The translations under genes and the position numbers were made by a program. From Ariolimax columbianus (taxonomy: Eukaryota; Mollusca; Gastropoda; Stylommatophora; Arionidae): a stretch of DNA of 64,000 bases. Positions 24,183 through 37,100 of the stretch are shown piece after piece. The stretch covers positions 79,500,941 to 79,564,940 of the forward strand of contig JAVGWX010000004.1 of assembly GCA_036924085.1 (NCBI GenBank), given 5' to 3'. The notes below the pieces were generated by a model. It was given only the letters and a program-made list of their open reading frames with translations, was not told the origin of the DNA and did no database searches. Positions within the stretch are counted from its first letter, which is position 1. Each line of letters starts with the position of its first letter.

Positions 24183-24836
24183 CAGTGCTCTTCAAACCTG
24201 GGCGCTAACACCCACTAGTGGGAGATTTTAGCTTTAAGGTGAACGGTAGCAGAATGACATTCTGTATTAAAACGCTACCTGAGGAAACTATTGCAGAATA
24301 CCAGTGAACAAATAAAAGTACAAATTTTAGAAACTTTTCCCCATGGCAGCATACGGTTGTGAAATATGGACAGTTACCCAAAACCTCAAGAAAGAGAATT
24401 AAGTACTTCAAGTTCAAATGTTAAAGAACGGACCTCCGAATACTGTGGACTGACAAAAAAGAAGAATACAGACATTCGGTAAGAGTTGGGTATAGAGGAG
24501 AACTGGTACATAAATTAAAGAGACACAGTGGTCTGGAGAGAATGGCAATGGAAGGTGCCGGGCAAGAGAGGCAGATAAAGATGGCACCAAAATGTCAAGG
24601 AATGTTTGGACATGACTCTGAAGCAGGCTGGGGACTTGACAAGAGATTGAGTTTCTTTCAGACAAGCTGTTATGGGAGCAACTTTCTGCAAGGGGCATGC
24701 TACATGATGATTAAAAACATCAAAAATACAGACTCAATGGACAATCAGTTTTCTTCAATTTAGATTTTAGTGGGAGGTAGAGAAAATTTACGGTTATAAA
24801 AGTGCACGACAGGTATAAAAAGGCTGAAGAGCACCA
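24183..24836. mobile_element. hAT-superfamily non-autonomous element with 8-bp target duplication
   Basis: The ends are inverted (cagtgctcttcaaacct on the left; tggtgctcttcagcct read from the right). The 8-mer agttatac lies on both sides (24175-24182 and 24837-24844). An 8-bp target repeat and short inverted ends of this kind are typical of hAT transposons. The interior carries no transposase but holds an RTE fragment. Confidence 0.85.
24310..24715 (+). mobile_element. RTE-like LINE 3' fragment nested in the hAT element
   Basis: Frames in the order of the copy at 59290-59755 are visible but damaged. The 3' end gcatgctacatgatgatt matches the (ATG)n-tail family. Confidence 0.75.
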
Positions 24837-24879
24837 AGTTATACTGCACATGAATTTTATAATAATAATGTTTGTCTAG

Positions 24880-25520
24880 GCATCTAGGGCCCGTTGCGTC
24901 GATCAACAACTACCATTTCCAATTGCTGAGGCTTGTAGCCAAACCTCGTTCAATGCCAAAGAAGAAACTGCTATCTGTCGGAGCCATGTAGAACGGGGAC
25001 GGCCCCTCCCACGCCTCCAGCTTGCCGGTGGGAGACCGTTGTTACATATAGCTGACTTGGACATTATCTGGTGAGCCGGAACTTCCTGTTCCAGTCGAAC
25101 AAGTTGACCAAACGGAAGCAGACCAGAGCGTCCGAGAGAGGGAAGACTTGTCTTTCCAGACATCTTGACTTTATGGACGAGATTGAACCACCGGATACCA
25201 AGGATGCGTCACTGGTTGCTCATTTGAAAGGCATCGAGTCTTGGTATGTCTTATTTAAGTAGGGTCCAAGTCTCTGAACCATAAATGTCTGATAAATACA
25301 AATATTGAATCCGAGAAAGAGTCTGTTATTATTCCACAACTTGAATTTTATACATGGAAATAAATCATTACAAACCAAATGATTGTGGGACATTACTTTC
25401 TGAGCAATTCTCCTATATCTCTGTCCATGACATATTGCAAGTCCCAAACTAAATGGCATTGGGGCATAGGGCGAGAGCCTGAATGCTGCTAGATCCGTAA
25501 CAAGTCTGTCCATGGAGCTT
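24880..25520 (-). mobile_element. LINE C-terminal fragment
   Basis: The - strand encodes YGSETWTLLK in a broken frame, RILGIRWFNLVHKVKMS, SLPSLGRSGLLPFGQLV and RRGRGRPRSTWLRQI. These are the segments that follow the RT domain in many LINEs. The last two run in a single frame of 86 codons. Confidence 0.7.
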
Positions 25521-25599
25521 TATTTGCAATGGCTTTTCCTTTGATTGTTCTTTGCTCTTCTAACTGTTCTCTTCCCCTGTGGGTTTCACGTGCCCTGGG

Positions 25600-25792
25600 T
25601 GTGTGTGTGCACACGCTGTGCTGCATAACGAAGTGGTTAATCACACAGGTCACAAGCCTAATATGCATATGTTCGAATTCAGCAAGGTAGTGCTCCCGTG
25701 GGAGGGAAACCAATAACAAAATGGGTGCAGAAGTCGGATGCACAAGGCCATGAAGCACAAAACAAACACACAAAAAAAAAACAGCACGCACA
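25600..25792 (+). mobile_element. SINE-1-related retroposon, diverged
   Basis: It has an A-box-like tgctgcataacgaagtggtt, a B-box-like tatgttcgaattcagc, the core agaagtcggatgcacaagg and an A-rich tail. The body is shorter than in SINE-1. Confidence 0.6.
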
Positions 25793-26565
25793 GTACATTG
25801 TACTTCACCTATGCAACAAGTTGAACAAGAATGATTTTAAAAAAAACATTACAAAATCCAACATGGATTACATTGATTTCTTTATTAAGGTATTGAATAA
25901 TATGAGGATTTGTTTTTTTCACTCCCAAGTCAAGCAAATGACCTCAGAGCACTTAGAGAGCAGAGGCTTTTCATGATTAGGTTGCTAGTGACATGTACAC
26001 CCCTCTTTTACAACATATCTGGAAGGCTGCATGAAGTGGTCCTATTATTTTCAACCCATGTACCACTCGATGGTTGTTGATTTGCTGAATATCTATTTCT
26101 TATTGTTCTTTGTGAAATATTGGGCTCAGGTTTTCATATTCACCAAGTTTCTATTTCAGACTTATATTTAGCTTTATTGCTCTTTGGTCTTCCACAAAAT
26201 GTTTGTGGCCCTTTGATCATTTAGCTTGTATTTGTGCAGTCCTTGTGTCAGCTGTTTCTTCATGCCATGATCATTTGTGATTGAGTTTTTGATCTCTGAC
26301 TGTAGGGCTTTTTGATGAACTCTCCCGTATGCTATATTAGGAATGATTTCATATATTCTCTACCACGTTTGTTGGTTTTACAAGAGGCGCAGAGTGATAG
26401 CATGACTCTCTCCAACCAAGGGATACACTGTATAATGATGAAAGAAGCTTGGGCCAGACTGTCAAGTTTATGAGGGAATTAGAGGAGATAGTCTGAGGGA
26501 TAAACTGTGACAGAAGCATGGAACAGACTGATGGTAATGAGATTCTTGAGTCTGACAATGGAGTT
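25793..26565. other. Unrecognised stretch, with decayed minisatellite units at its right end
   Basis: Nothing was recognised to about 26400. From there single diverged units of the neighbouring 75-bp array appear (tatgagggaattagagga, gagggataaactgtgacag). Confidence 0.45.
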
Positions 26566-28376
26566 TGAGGGAAATAGATGTGACTATTTGAGGGATTGAC
26601 TGTATGGTGATGAGAGATTCTTGAGACAGACCACCAAGTTTGAGGGAAATAGATGTGACTATTTGAGGGATTGACTGTATGGTGATGAGAGATTCTTGAG
26701 ACAGACCATCAAGTTTGAGGGAAATAGATGTGACTATTTGAGGGATTGACTGTATGGTGATGAGAGATTCTTGAGACAGACCATCAAGTTTGAGGGAAAT
26801 AGATGTGACTATTTGAGGGATTGACTGTATTGTGATGAGAGATTCTTGAGACAGACCATCAAGTTTGAGGGAAATAGATGTAACTATTTGAGGGATTGAC
26901 TGTATGGTGATGAGAGATTCTTGAGACAGACCACTATGTTTGAGGGAAATAGATGTGACTATTTGAGGGATTGACTGTATGGTGATGAGAGATTCTTGAG
27001 ACAGACCACCACGTTTGAGGGAAATAGATGTGACTATTTGAGGGATTGACTGTATGGTGATGAGAGATTCTTGAGACAGACCACCAAGTTTGAGGGAAAT
27101 AGATGTGACTATTTGAGGGATTGACTGTATGGTGATGAGAGATTCTTGAGACAGACCACCACGTTTGAGGGAAATAGATGTGACTATTTGAGGGATTGAC
27201 TGTATGGTGATGAGAGATTCTTGAGACAGACCACCACGTTTGAGGGAAATAGATGTGACTATTTGAGGGATTGACTGTATGGTGATGGGAGATTCTTGAG
27301 ACAGACCACCAAGTTTGAGGGAAATAGATGTGACTATTTGAGGGATTGACTGTATGGTGATGAGAGATTCTTGAGACAGACCACCAAGTTTGAGGGAAAT
27401 AGATGTGACTATTTGAGGGATTGACTGTATGGTGATGAGAGATTCTTGAGACAGACCACCAAGTTTGAGGGAAATAGATGTGACTATTTGAGGGATTGAC
27501 TGTATGGTGATGAGAGATTCTTGAGACAGACCACCACATTTGAGGGAAATAGATGTGACTATTTGAGGGATTGACTGTATGGTGATGAGAGATTCTTGAG
27601 ACAGACCACCACGTTTGAGGGAAATAGATGTGACTATTTGAGGGATTGACTGTATGGTGATGAGAGATTCTTGAGACAGACCACCAAGTTTGAGGGAAAT
27701 AGATGTGACTATTTGAGGGATTGACTGTATGGTGATGAGAGATTCTTGAGACAGACCACCACGTTTGAGGGAAATAGATGTGACTATTTGAGGGATTGAC
27801 TGTATGGTGCTGAGAGATTCTTGAGACAGACCACCAAGTTTGAGGGAAATAGATGTGACTATTTGAGGGATTGACTGTATGGTGATGAGAGATTCTTAGA
27901 CAGACCATCAAGTTTGAGGGAAATAGATGTGACTATTTGAGGGATTGACTGTATGGTGATGAGAGATTCTTGAGACAGACCACCACGTTTGAGGGAAATA
28001 GATGTGACTATTTGAGGGATTGACTGTATGGTGATGAGAGATTCTTGAGACAGACCACCAAGTTTGAGGGAAATAGATGTGACTATTTGAGGGATTGACT
28101 GTATGGTGATGAGAGATTCTTGAGACAGACCATCAAGTTTGAGGGAAATAGATGTGACTATTTGAGGGATTGACTGTATGGTGATGAGAGATTCTTGAGA
28201 CAGACCACCAAGTTTGAGGGAAATAGATGTAACTATTTGAGGGATTGACTGTATGGTGATGAGAGATTCTTGAGACAGACCACCAAGTTTGAGGGAAATA
28301 GATGTGACTATTTGAGGGATTGACTGTATGGTGATGAGAGATTCTTGAGACAGACCATCAAGTTTACGAGGGAAAT
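26566..28376. repeat. 75-bp minisatellite, about 24 units
   Basis: Units repeat every 75 bp exactly (tgagggaaat begins at 26641, 26716 and so on). Most differ by one or two bases, chiefly at aagttt/acgttt. Because 75 is a multiple of three, the array is open on the - strand for 325 and 176 codons. A single deleted g near 27897 separates the two frames. It lies just downstream of FDXACB1. Confidence 0.97.
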
Positions 28377-28377
28377 A

Positions 28378-29030
28378 AATCATCACCATGTAGCATGTCC
28401 TTTATAGAACGTCGCTCCCATGACAGTCTGTCTGAAAGAAACTCGTTCCCTTGCCAAAACACCAGCTTCCGCCACTGTCATACCCAGGCATTCCTAGATA
28501 TCTTGGTGTCATCGTCTTTTTAGTTTACCCCATCCTCTTTTACATGGATCCATGCCATCCATCACTGTTCTCTCGAGACCGTTGTGTCTCTTGATGTGAC
28601 AAAAGTATTTGCATTTTCTAGCCAAAATGGAATTGATAAACCAGTTCTCCTCTATGCTCAACTCTTGCTGAATGTCTACATTTGTTCTTTTTCTCTGTCC
28701 AGGGTATTCTGAGGATCTTTCTGTAACATTTTGACTCGAAGGATTCGATTCTTTGTCTGGAAGTTTTGGCAATCGTCCATGGTTTGCAGCTGTAAGCTGC
28801 CACAGGAAAAACACAGGCCCTCAAGACTTTTACTTTTATCATTTTGATGGTGTTCTGCCATAATTTCTTCAGGCTGTTCAGTCTCTGCATTGCCATGGCT
28901 AGTCTTCTTATGATTTCTTTCGAGCAGTCGCCATTTTTTGTCAATTCTGGAGCCCAGATATTCAAAATGTGAAGTAAATGTGATTGTTAAATCACAAAGA
29001 TGATCTAAAGATTCGAACCCTGTGAACAAC
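28378..29030 (-). mobile_element. RTE-like LINE 3' fragment, (ATG)n-tail family
   Basis: It encodes KNGDCSKEIIRRLAMAMQRL, VLRACVFPVAAYSCKPWTIA and ESKCYRKILRIPWTEKK, nearly the same as 59190-59470. The 3' end (acatgctacatggtgatgat read on the - strand) abuts the minisatellite. Confidence 0.85.
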
Positions 29031-29085
29031 CTTCGTTACCTACCATTTTGGGCACACTTGGTGGGACTCAGTCTACCTGTTCTTT

Positions 29086-31123
29086 CTATCTAAGAGTTAT
29101 ACCAAGCTTTAGGGCCATTTCCATTCTGATAAGGCTCTGCAGCTTCCAAGAAACCAGATAAGAAAGTACCAGATCGTGCGATGTAAAATGAAGCCTGTAA
29201 CAGCGGCTGCGCAGGCCTGTTTTCGGGTCAGTGTAAAGATCTATAAGATTTACCTTACACACAAGATCCCCGGCTACACTCAGGATGATATTGTGCATTT
29301 CACCTGCATCAAATTCCGATTCCGTATCCTTCTGCCAAAAGCTAAGGTCGTGAGCAAACATCATAGGGAACAAACTGATTGGCTGATACTGCTGCGGGAA
29401 AGGTGGTTCTTGGAACTGATTGGTAAACCTGGTGCTTCGGGACCACAGAAGTCTGGGGTCGCTAATGTTGCAAATTTGGCAAGCAATGGTGTCCAGTTGC
29501 AAAATACAAACAATCTTGTCATTAGAACAGCTCGCAACTTGAAATATAATGCCAGCAACAACTTTCGAACCTCCATTTTGTGTCACTGCTGCGTCGGTGA
29601 GTGGATTAGATTCCATGAAAATTAAATTAATATTGCTAACATTTTGAAAGCCATTTAATATAATATTTACGGAATCATTGACATGTTGAACAGTTAGGAT
29701 GGTATGGGAGAACACTTCCAATTTTTTGAGATATGAAATAAGATATTCTGAAATGGAATTATAACTTTGTAAATGTGATGGGTGATCTAGTTGTTGAGGA
29801 TTATTTAAGTTATTTGTAAGTAAGGAAACATTTGTATTGAAAATAGTGGCTGTAGGAGATGTCACTGGGGAAGCATTGGTTGGATGAGGTGTAGGAGATG
29901 GGGTTGTTGTGGAAGTGTTGGTTGGAAGAGATGATGGTGATGCTGTGGAAGTGTTGGTAGGATGGGAAGGAGCAGTCTTTTGTGGGATGCCTTTAGGGTT
30001 GCAAATTTGATGAACAAACATCATCTCATGCCTGACAGGTATCGTTTCAGGCACAATATGACCTGGCTGAAAACACTTCCCAGACACCATAAAACACTGA
30101 CTATCAATGGAGCCAGAGTCTGATAAACTTACATCGCAGACCTCAGCCAAGTCATATTGAAGGCCCAGAGGTTCAATTCTATTAACTTTAGAGTCACCAC
30201 AAATCCATTTTGTAGATGATGTCTGCAGAGGCTGTCTGAAAGTAGACATCTCGGAACTGTGCAAGTTTTTCCTGAAATCATTGTCACACAACCCTGAACA
30301 ATTATTCCTATAGTAGTGTGCACAAAGTTCGCTTAAATTCTCCAACAGGGATGTCCGACAATGAAATACTCGACTGCCAATGTCCTGGAATTTCTCTTTA
30401 CCTGCAATTCTTTTAGCTTCAATCTCGTGTTTCATCTCTGGAATGAAATGTGAACACTGGGTCTCAGAATTTACTTCATAGCTTTCTAAGTCAACGGACA
30501 CATGACTGACTAACCCAGATAAAGACTGAATATCTTCATCTGCAGTATGGTCACAGTTCTTGCCGCATCCAGCATTCTGTTTATCTCCAAAATGGTCACA
30601 ATTTTCATAACAATCTCCCTCCTCGCTTTGTCCTCCGTTATCTTCATCTTTACTTGAACAAAATGGACTGTCACCATTTCCTTTAATAAGGATAAAGACA
30701 GATTCGGAATTCTCCGGAATAAACCTTGAGATCAAGTGTACGCTATCCTGGCAACTTTGAACAATGCTATCTTTGTGATTGAAAGAGGTTTCAGAAATAT
30801 CGTCTGAAGAAGGTCTATCGACCCCATGCATCAGCGAAGCAGCAAATGCATTCTTCAATGTATCCAGATTAGCTTGATTCTTTCTCTCCTTAATGCTTTT
30901 TAAAGGATCGTCACAACTTTCAAGACGGTCTGGCTTTCTTGTATCTTGAATCTCCTCAAAAGCAGCCCTAGCTGGGTCTACCGAAGTCCTCGACTTGTGA
31001 CCTGGCAGAATGCACCAATCCGGCTTCTCAGGTATAGCCTTTGCTCCAAAGTCAAGGATGAAAGATGCTTCTAACCTCTGTCTCAACAGACAAAGTGGGT
31101 TGTTGATTTCCTCAAGTAAATTC
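29086..31123 (-). CDS. FDXACB1: FDXACB1 exon 5, central insert and FDX-ACB domain
   Basis: The acceptor is cttttctag. The exon encodes 678 residues. The first two thirds are mostly acidic and serine-rich. A Thr/Ser/Pro-rich stretch follows (THPTNTS-type repeats near 29860-29970), then the FDX-ACB domain (FPMMFAHDLSFWQKD through CYRLHFTSHDLVLSY to the end at LGITLR). No host frameshift was seen. Only the C-terminal third is easily aligned to vertebrate homologues. Confidence 0.88.
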
Positions 31124-34100
31124 CTAGAAAAGAATAAAATATACATGTTAACGTCTCTGCTTTCCGACAATGAGAAGATTGCGATAAATTGCCAGTCAGG
31201 GTAATCTTATTAAGAATAATAATTGTATGTGTTACTTCTAGATTGCCAACCCTTTACTGCCAAACCAATTTGTTTCTTGATATTGAAGGCAAAAACAGTT
31301 TGAAACTTCAATAATTTGAAGTTTGTCCTTTTATCTCTCTTCTCTTAGTCACTCCTCTACCCCTTGTTGCTGTTGAATGCCCACAATGAGTAGATTTACT
31401 ATTTTTAGCACCCTGAAAAGGATGTTAAGTGGCAGTTTATTGTAGCTTTCCTCCTGCGCATGCTGATGAAGGTGAACCGAGGGTCCTCCTAGCAGTTGTG
31501 CTATGTTTGTCTTCATCTGCATGTCAATCCCTCACCTCGATAGCCAAGCTGCGGTTTAGAGCTTGACTGATATTTGCACCTTTCGATCCAACACATCCCA
31601 TTTTTTTTTAGCACTGGGTTAGCCTTCCCTCTTCAATTCCTTCTCCTTAGCCAGTCTGCTCTGTTGCAGCCTGTTATCCAGGATCACCATGTGGAGGTGT
31701 AGAAGGATCTTGGCAGTTCTGGTTCACTGGCCTTGACGCTAGCAGTCAGCTATGGGTATCTGACTGCAGCAGCTCATACTGCAAAGTAAGGACAAGAAAT
31801 GAACAAAAGCTAGACACCACAAACCTGTTAACTTTCTCAGCCAAGTAGCGAGAACATGTATAGCTGATGCTGCCAGACCGAATAGTACCTCGAGCGGACA
31901 CATCATCATCATCACACACAACCACATCAGCCTTCACAAAGATGTGAGTTAAAGCACCACCTGTGTTGAAACTTTTGTCTTGGAATCTGAAATTCAACGA
32001 GGCATTTGGTCACCAAATTTATTCCAAATGAAAACCAAGTCATGACTCAATTAGGAAGCTAAATTTTGGTGGATTTCTGTACTACTATTTTTATGTATTC
32101 CTCTTCTTCGGAAGAATGTTGTGTCAGTTAACAGTGGGGCTGCAATATCTGTGTCCTTCGGCCTGACACATCCTATTACCAGGTATGCCTTCCGACTATG
32201 ATCCCTATTCTCTTAGCCAGACTATGCTAGTGAGGCTTGTTTCCAGGGCCGCGACATGGAGGCAGAACAGAGTCTTGGTCAGCTTTGGTTTGCTGACCCT
32301 GATGCAAGTAGCCAGATATGAGTTGCTGGCTGCTGTTAGCTCATTCATCTTCGGCCCGATAAAGATAAAGGCTAGACTATCTTTTATAAACTGAACGGTG
32401 ATGAGAGTATGACAGCCTGCCAGTAAAAAAACATAACAGATGTGCGAGGGATAAACGGTATGGAAATGATGAGATGCACATGAAACAGATTTATTAGAGA
32501 AATAGATGTGATATGAGATACAATCATTAAGTAACAGCAATTTTATTAATAATATATTTACAAGAATGCGTACAAGAAATTTTGTGTCTTATTTTTTTAC
32601 AGTCCCTGTGCCTGGCAACACACTTTGTCCACTAGCTTGAGGATGCCGCTAGAAAAAAGTCGTTTGGTGTGACCTTTAACCAATTTTGCAGCACCTCCAT
32701 TACCGCATTGTCAGCTGTCTCGGGACTCATCTGATCATCAATTTTGTGCACAGCACGGTGACTCAAGTTGAAATCTATGGCTATTTCATCAATAGTGACC
32801 CTCCTGTTGCCCCGGACTAGCTGGTTGATCTGCTGTTTCACTTTGTCAGTTGCCATACTTGCTGGTCTCCCACGCTGCGGTTCATCAATGATGTTTTGGC
32901 TACCGTCTCGAAATCTTTCTACCCCTTCATACACTCCCCTCTAAATCAAACAACTGTCTCCAAACTGAACCTTCATTCTTCTGTAGATTTCAGATGTTTT
33001 CACACTGCCTTGTTGTTTTTCCATGGTGCAAGTCAACATGCTGTATGCTATATTACTTGATCGTCACAATCCCTGCATGGAGTATTGCTAAAGAGACATT
33101 TTGTGTCCTGAAATAAGATTTTCCGATGTACATACTCTTTATAATAAAACTGCTGCTACTTAATGACTGTTCCTCGTATAATAAAGTGTGTGGTGACGAG
33201 AGAAGACTAAGACACTCCGCAAGTTTTACGAAGGAAATAGATGTGGTTATCTCTCTCTTTATCATGGCTCTCAACTCCTTGGGGTGTAGAGGTCTTTTTT
33301 TTGTATATGAAGAGGATTGATGGCCGTCTCGAGTGCTGGAAGTCGCGGGTTCAAATCACGGTGAATTTTATGGTATTTCTCCGGTGCTCTGGGTAGTAGA
33401 GACCGGACTGCTGTGTGCAGTGTCTTACTTGTTAAAAAATCCCTCGGCAGTTGAAAATCAAAAAGAGTAGGCTTAACGGCCGCTGCCCGGGAAAAAATTC
33501 TAAATTATTTAAAAAATCTATCCAATCTATTACAGGATCCTCGCCAGTGCTACAAAGTTCGTCCATTGTGCATCTCCAAAAATATGGAGAAGAACAGAGC
33601 ACTTATGGGTTAAACAGTGTGCAATGACGTTGATTCTTTGACTAAACTAAACTAGACTAAACTTTTGTATATACTTGTAGCTGAGTGTGCAGACAAACAG
33701 ATGACTGGTCTGTTATGTCTATGCATGATGGAGGGGGCCGTCTCATTTTGACCATCACGCAGAGCCTTCACTATTGGGTCAGAATTTCTCCAGCACAAGA
33801 ATTTTTGACCAGACAGCAACAAACAACCTGATCTTTTTGATGTTCAACTGCCAATGGTTCTTTTATGTGCACAGCATGTACACAAGCCCCTTGAGTTGTC
33901 CATCTCCGATTTGATGAGGCGCCGATTTAACCTCCCTTGAGATCAGGTGTCACAACTTGTGGGATTTGAACATTTATTGTTTCTCACTTCATTTCAGTAG
34001 TTTCTTGGAGACGAACGCCTTACCTCTCAGCTATAGTGATCACAGAATGTTGTTATTTGAGAAATAAACTGTATGGTAATGATAACCCTGAATCAAGATG

Positions 34101-37100
34101 CTGAGCAGTGGATGAGGTGTAACGGTAAATGATCCAAAGCTGACTACTAGTGCCAGGGTCAGTGAACCAGAGCTGCTAAGACCCTTCTCCACCTCATGTA
34201 GTGATCCTGGATAACAGGCTGCAACAGGGCAGACTGGCTAAGGAGAAGGTGAGGCTAACCCGGTACCCAAAAATGCCATGCTGAAGTCTGATGTGCCGGA
34301 CTGAAAGCTGCAAATATCCCAGTCAAGCTGTAAACTATGACACAACACATTCCATTTTTCGGACTACATCCTGCTACTGCAAAGCACTCTTTTCAAGGTT
34401 TGGTAGAAGGAGTTTGAGAACAAACAACGAAGAAGATGATAGGCATGAGAAAGACCATAACATTTGTAAATAATTAGATGTGATTTGACAGTAAACAACA
34501 AAGAAGAATGGAATATCACCAAATACAAACCTAAAACCCACACTGTGGTATTCTGGGTAATCGGAAGCCTCAAAGGACACGACATCTCTAAGAATGAAGC
34601 CAGCATTAGCAGCCATAGCTTGTACCTGCCAACTGTCATGCCAGGACCTCAATGGCTGGTCTGCTGGAGTTCCTCCTTGACCTTTACACAATGTCACCAT
34701 TACTTGGCCAATGTCAGATACAATTTGTGAGCAGCTGGGGAAAAAAAAAAGGTGAAATTAACGCAAATGAATCGTTAAGATATTCTGGTCACATAAAAAG
34801 ACACCTTGCTGAAAACAATACTGGAAGCGAATGTGCCATAGGTAAGTAAACACTTTAAGTTGGAGGATGACATAAACAGATGGACAGTCTGGCAGATTGT
34901 AAAATCAGTGCAATAAACCGAGGAAGTTTAGGATTCATTGTAAATGATCTTCGTTGTGGAGATGGCACCACAACTGGAAAAAAAAAAAACTACTTTGCCA
35001 AGATTGAAAACTTTGTTATCCTTAGATGAAAATGACCGAAGCAGTCAGTGATTATCATGTCTAATGGTGCCATTCAGGACAGCAAGAAAGACATTCCACT
35101 TCACTTGGTCTGCTGTCATCCTTCATATGGTGTCTAGGCTCTTGTTCATTATTCTATTTAGGGTTCCTTGGCTCTCTGACAAGTCTTTGGTTGGCCTATC
35201 TGTATTCTGCCATTCAGTATCTATAGAGTGTTAGGGTCTCTTATGAAGACATATCCGGTCTAGTTCTAACGCACTGTTCTTGCTGATCTCCAGGTAAGCT
35301 GCCCTTAGGGGCTCCTTGTAAGCTGTCCCTGGGTGCTCCTTATAAGCTGTCCCTGGGTGCTCCTTGTAAGCTGTCCTGGGGTGCTCCTTGTAAGCTGTCC
35401 CTGGGTGCTCCTTGTAAGCTGTCTTTGGGTGCTCCTTGTAAGCAGCCATTGGGTGCTCCTTGTAAGCTGTCCCTGGGTGCTCCTTGTAAGCTGTCCTTGT
35501 AAGTTGTCTTTAGGTGCTCCTTGTAAGCTGTCCCTGGGTGCTCATTGCAAGCTGTCCCTGGGTGCTCATTGCAAGCTGTCCCTGGGTGCTCATTGTAAAC
35601 TGTCCTTGGGTGCTCCTTGTAAGCTGTACCTGGATGCTCCTTGTAAGCTGTCTTTGGGTGCTCCTTGTAAGCTGTCCCTGGATGCTCTTTGTAAGCTGTC
35701 CTTGGGTACTCCTTGTGCAAGCTGTCCTTGGGTGCTCCTTGTAAGACATCATTGGGTGCTCCCAGTAACCTGTTCTTGGTTGCTCCAGGTTGCCTTCAGT
35801 AAGCTGTTCTTGATTCCCCCTAGTAACTGTGTATTTGGTGTTCACAGTAAGCTGTTCTTGTGTGCTCCCAGTAAGCTGTTCTTGTGTGCTCCCAGTAAGC
35901 TGTTCTTGTGTGCTCCCAGTAAGCTGTTCTTGTGTGCTCCCAGTAAGCTGTTCTTAGCTGCTCCTGGTATCTTGCTGTTGGTTGCTCCTAGTAAGATGTA
36001 CTTGATTGGTGACTATCATCATCATCCTTCCTTGCTCAAATTCCCATGAGATTCCAGTTTACCCTGACTTCCTGACTCATCTCTCTTTCCCCGCTGGTTC
36101 AAATCCACTGTCTCCGCTGGTTCAATCCAGTATTAATGTCCTTTTTTTGAACTCCAGTAGGAGAATGAGCCCACCACTATAGTTTGCCCCTTAGAGTCTG
36201 TGATAAAGCATGTATGTGATCTTAGATGATAGTTTTTGCCAGAGAAATTTGTGAAAATTGAAACTGAATATCAACATGAAGAAAACCAAGCTCCTTAAAA
36301 TTAACCTGATCAACAAAGAACCAATCATAGTGGAGGGAGAGCCGTTGAAAGAGGTGTGTGCCTTTACCTATTTGGGTAGCACAACTGACATGACAATGGG
36401 TACAGATGTAAAGACCAGAATTGGAAAGACAAGAATGGTATTCTGACACAAAACAACATATAGAAATCCAGAGAAATAAAGATACAAAGTTAGAATATTC
36501 AACACTAATGTCAAGTTGGTACTGTTGTATGAAGCCGAAACATGGAGAACGACCAAAGCAATTCAATAACACTCCAGTCGTTCAACAAATTAAGAGAAGA
36601 AAATTGATTTCATAGGACATATGCTGATGAAGGCACTATCAAACATAGTCAGGTACGTTCTCACATGGAATCCTCAAGGGAAAAGAAAGAGAGGCAGACC
36701 TAAAAATATACAGAAGAGAATATGAGAGGGAGCTACGATTAAATGGTTACACCTGGAGAGAGGCAGAAAGAGCAGCGCAGGACTGCCTATGATGGCAAGA
36801 TGTGGTCCATGACCTATCCACAGAGGGAATTCTTCTTCTTGTTCTTCTGCGTACACAGTCAGACAGTAATCATTATTTTTTCGAAAAAAGCGGCGGTCAT
36901 TCTGAGGCTGTCGCCACTGCCATAGAGCTTGTCTTGCAGTTCCACTGGTAATGGCCACATCTGCTCTCTCTGATCCTCGTATGTCGGGCAGTTCTGCAGC
37001 AGATGTTCAGTGGTCATTTTACCAGTACCGCACGGGCATTCGTCGGTACACCCTATCTTCAATTTGTTGAATAGGTGGTACCTCAGTCTGTTGTGGCCAG

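Noticed and set aside
26566..28376. CRISPR-like array
   Set aside because: Units are contiguous with no unique spacers, there are no cas genes, and the DNA is clearly animal.
26934..28389. Long - strand open frames (325 and 176 codons) as a repeat protein gene
   Set aside because: The frames follow from the 75-bp unit being divisible by three. They lack a sensible start, splice sites or known repeat motif, and a one-base deletion simply shifts to another open frame.
29176..29625. 149-codon + strand frame
   Set aside because: It is antisense to the FDX-ACB coding exon and has no domain of its own.
35231..36049. Leu/Cys/Lys-rich open frames on both strands as genes
   Set aside because: They are by-products of the 24-bp minisatellite inside an FDXACB1 intron.
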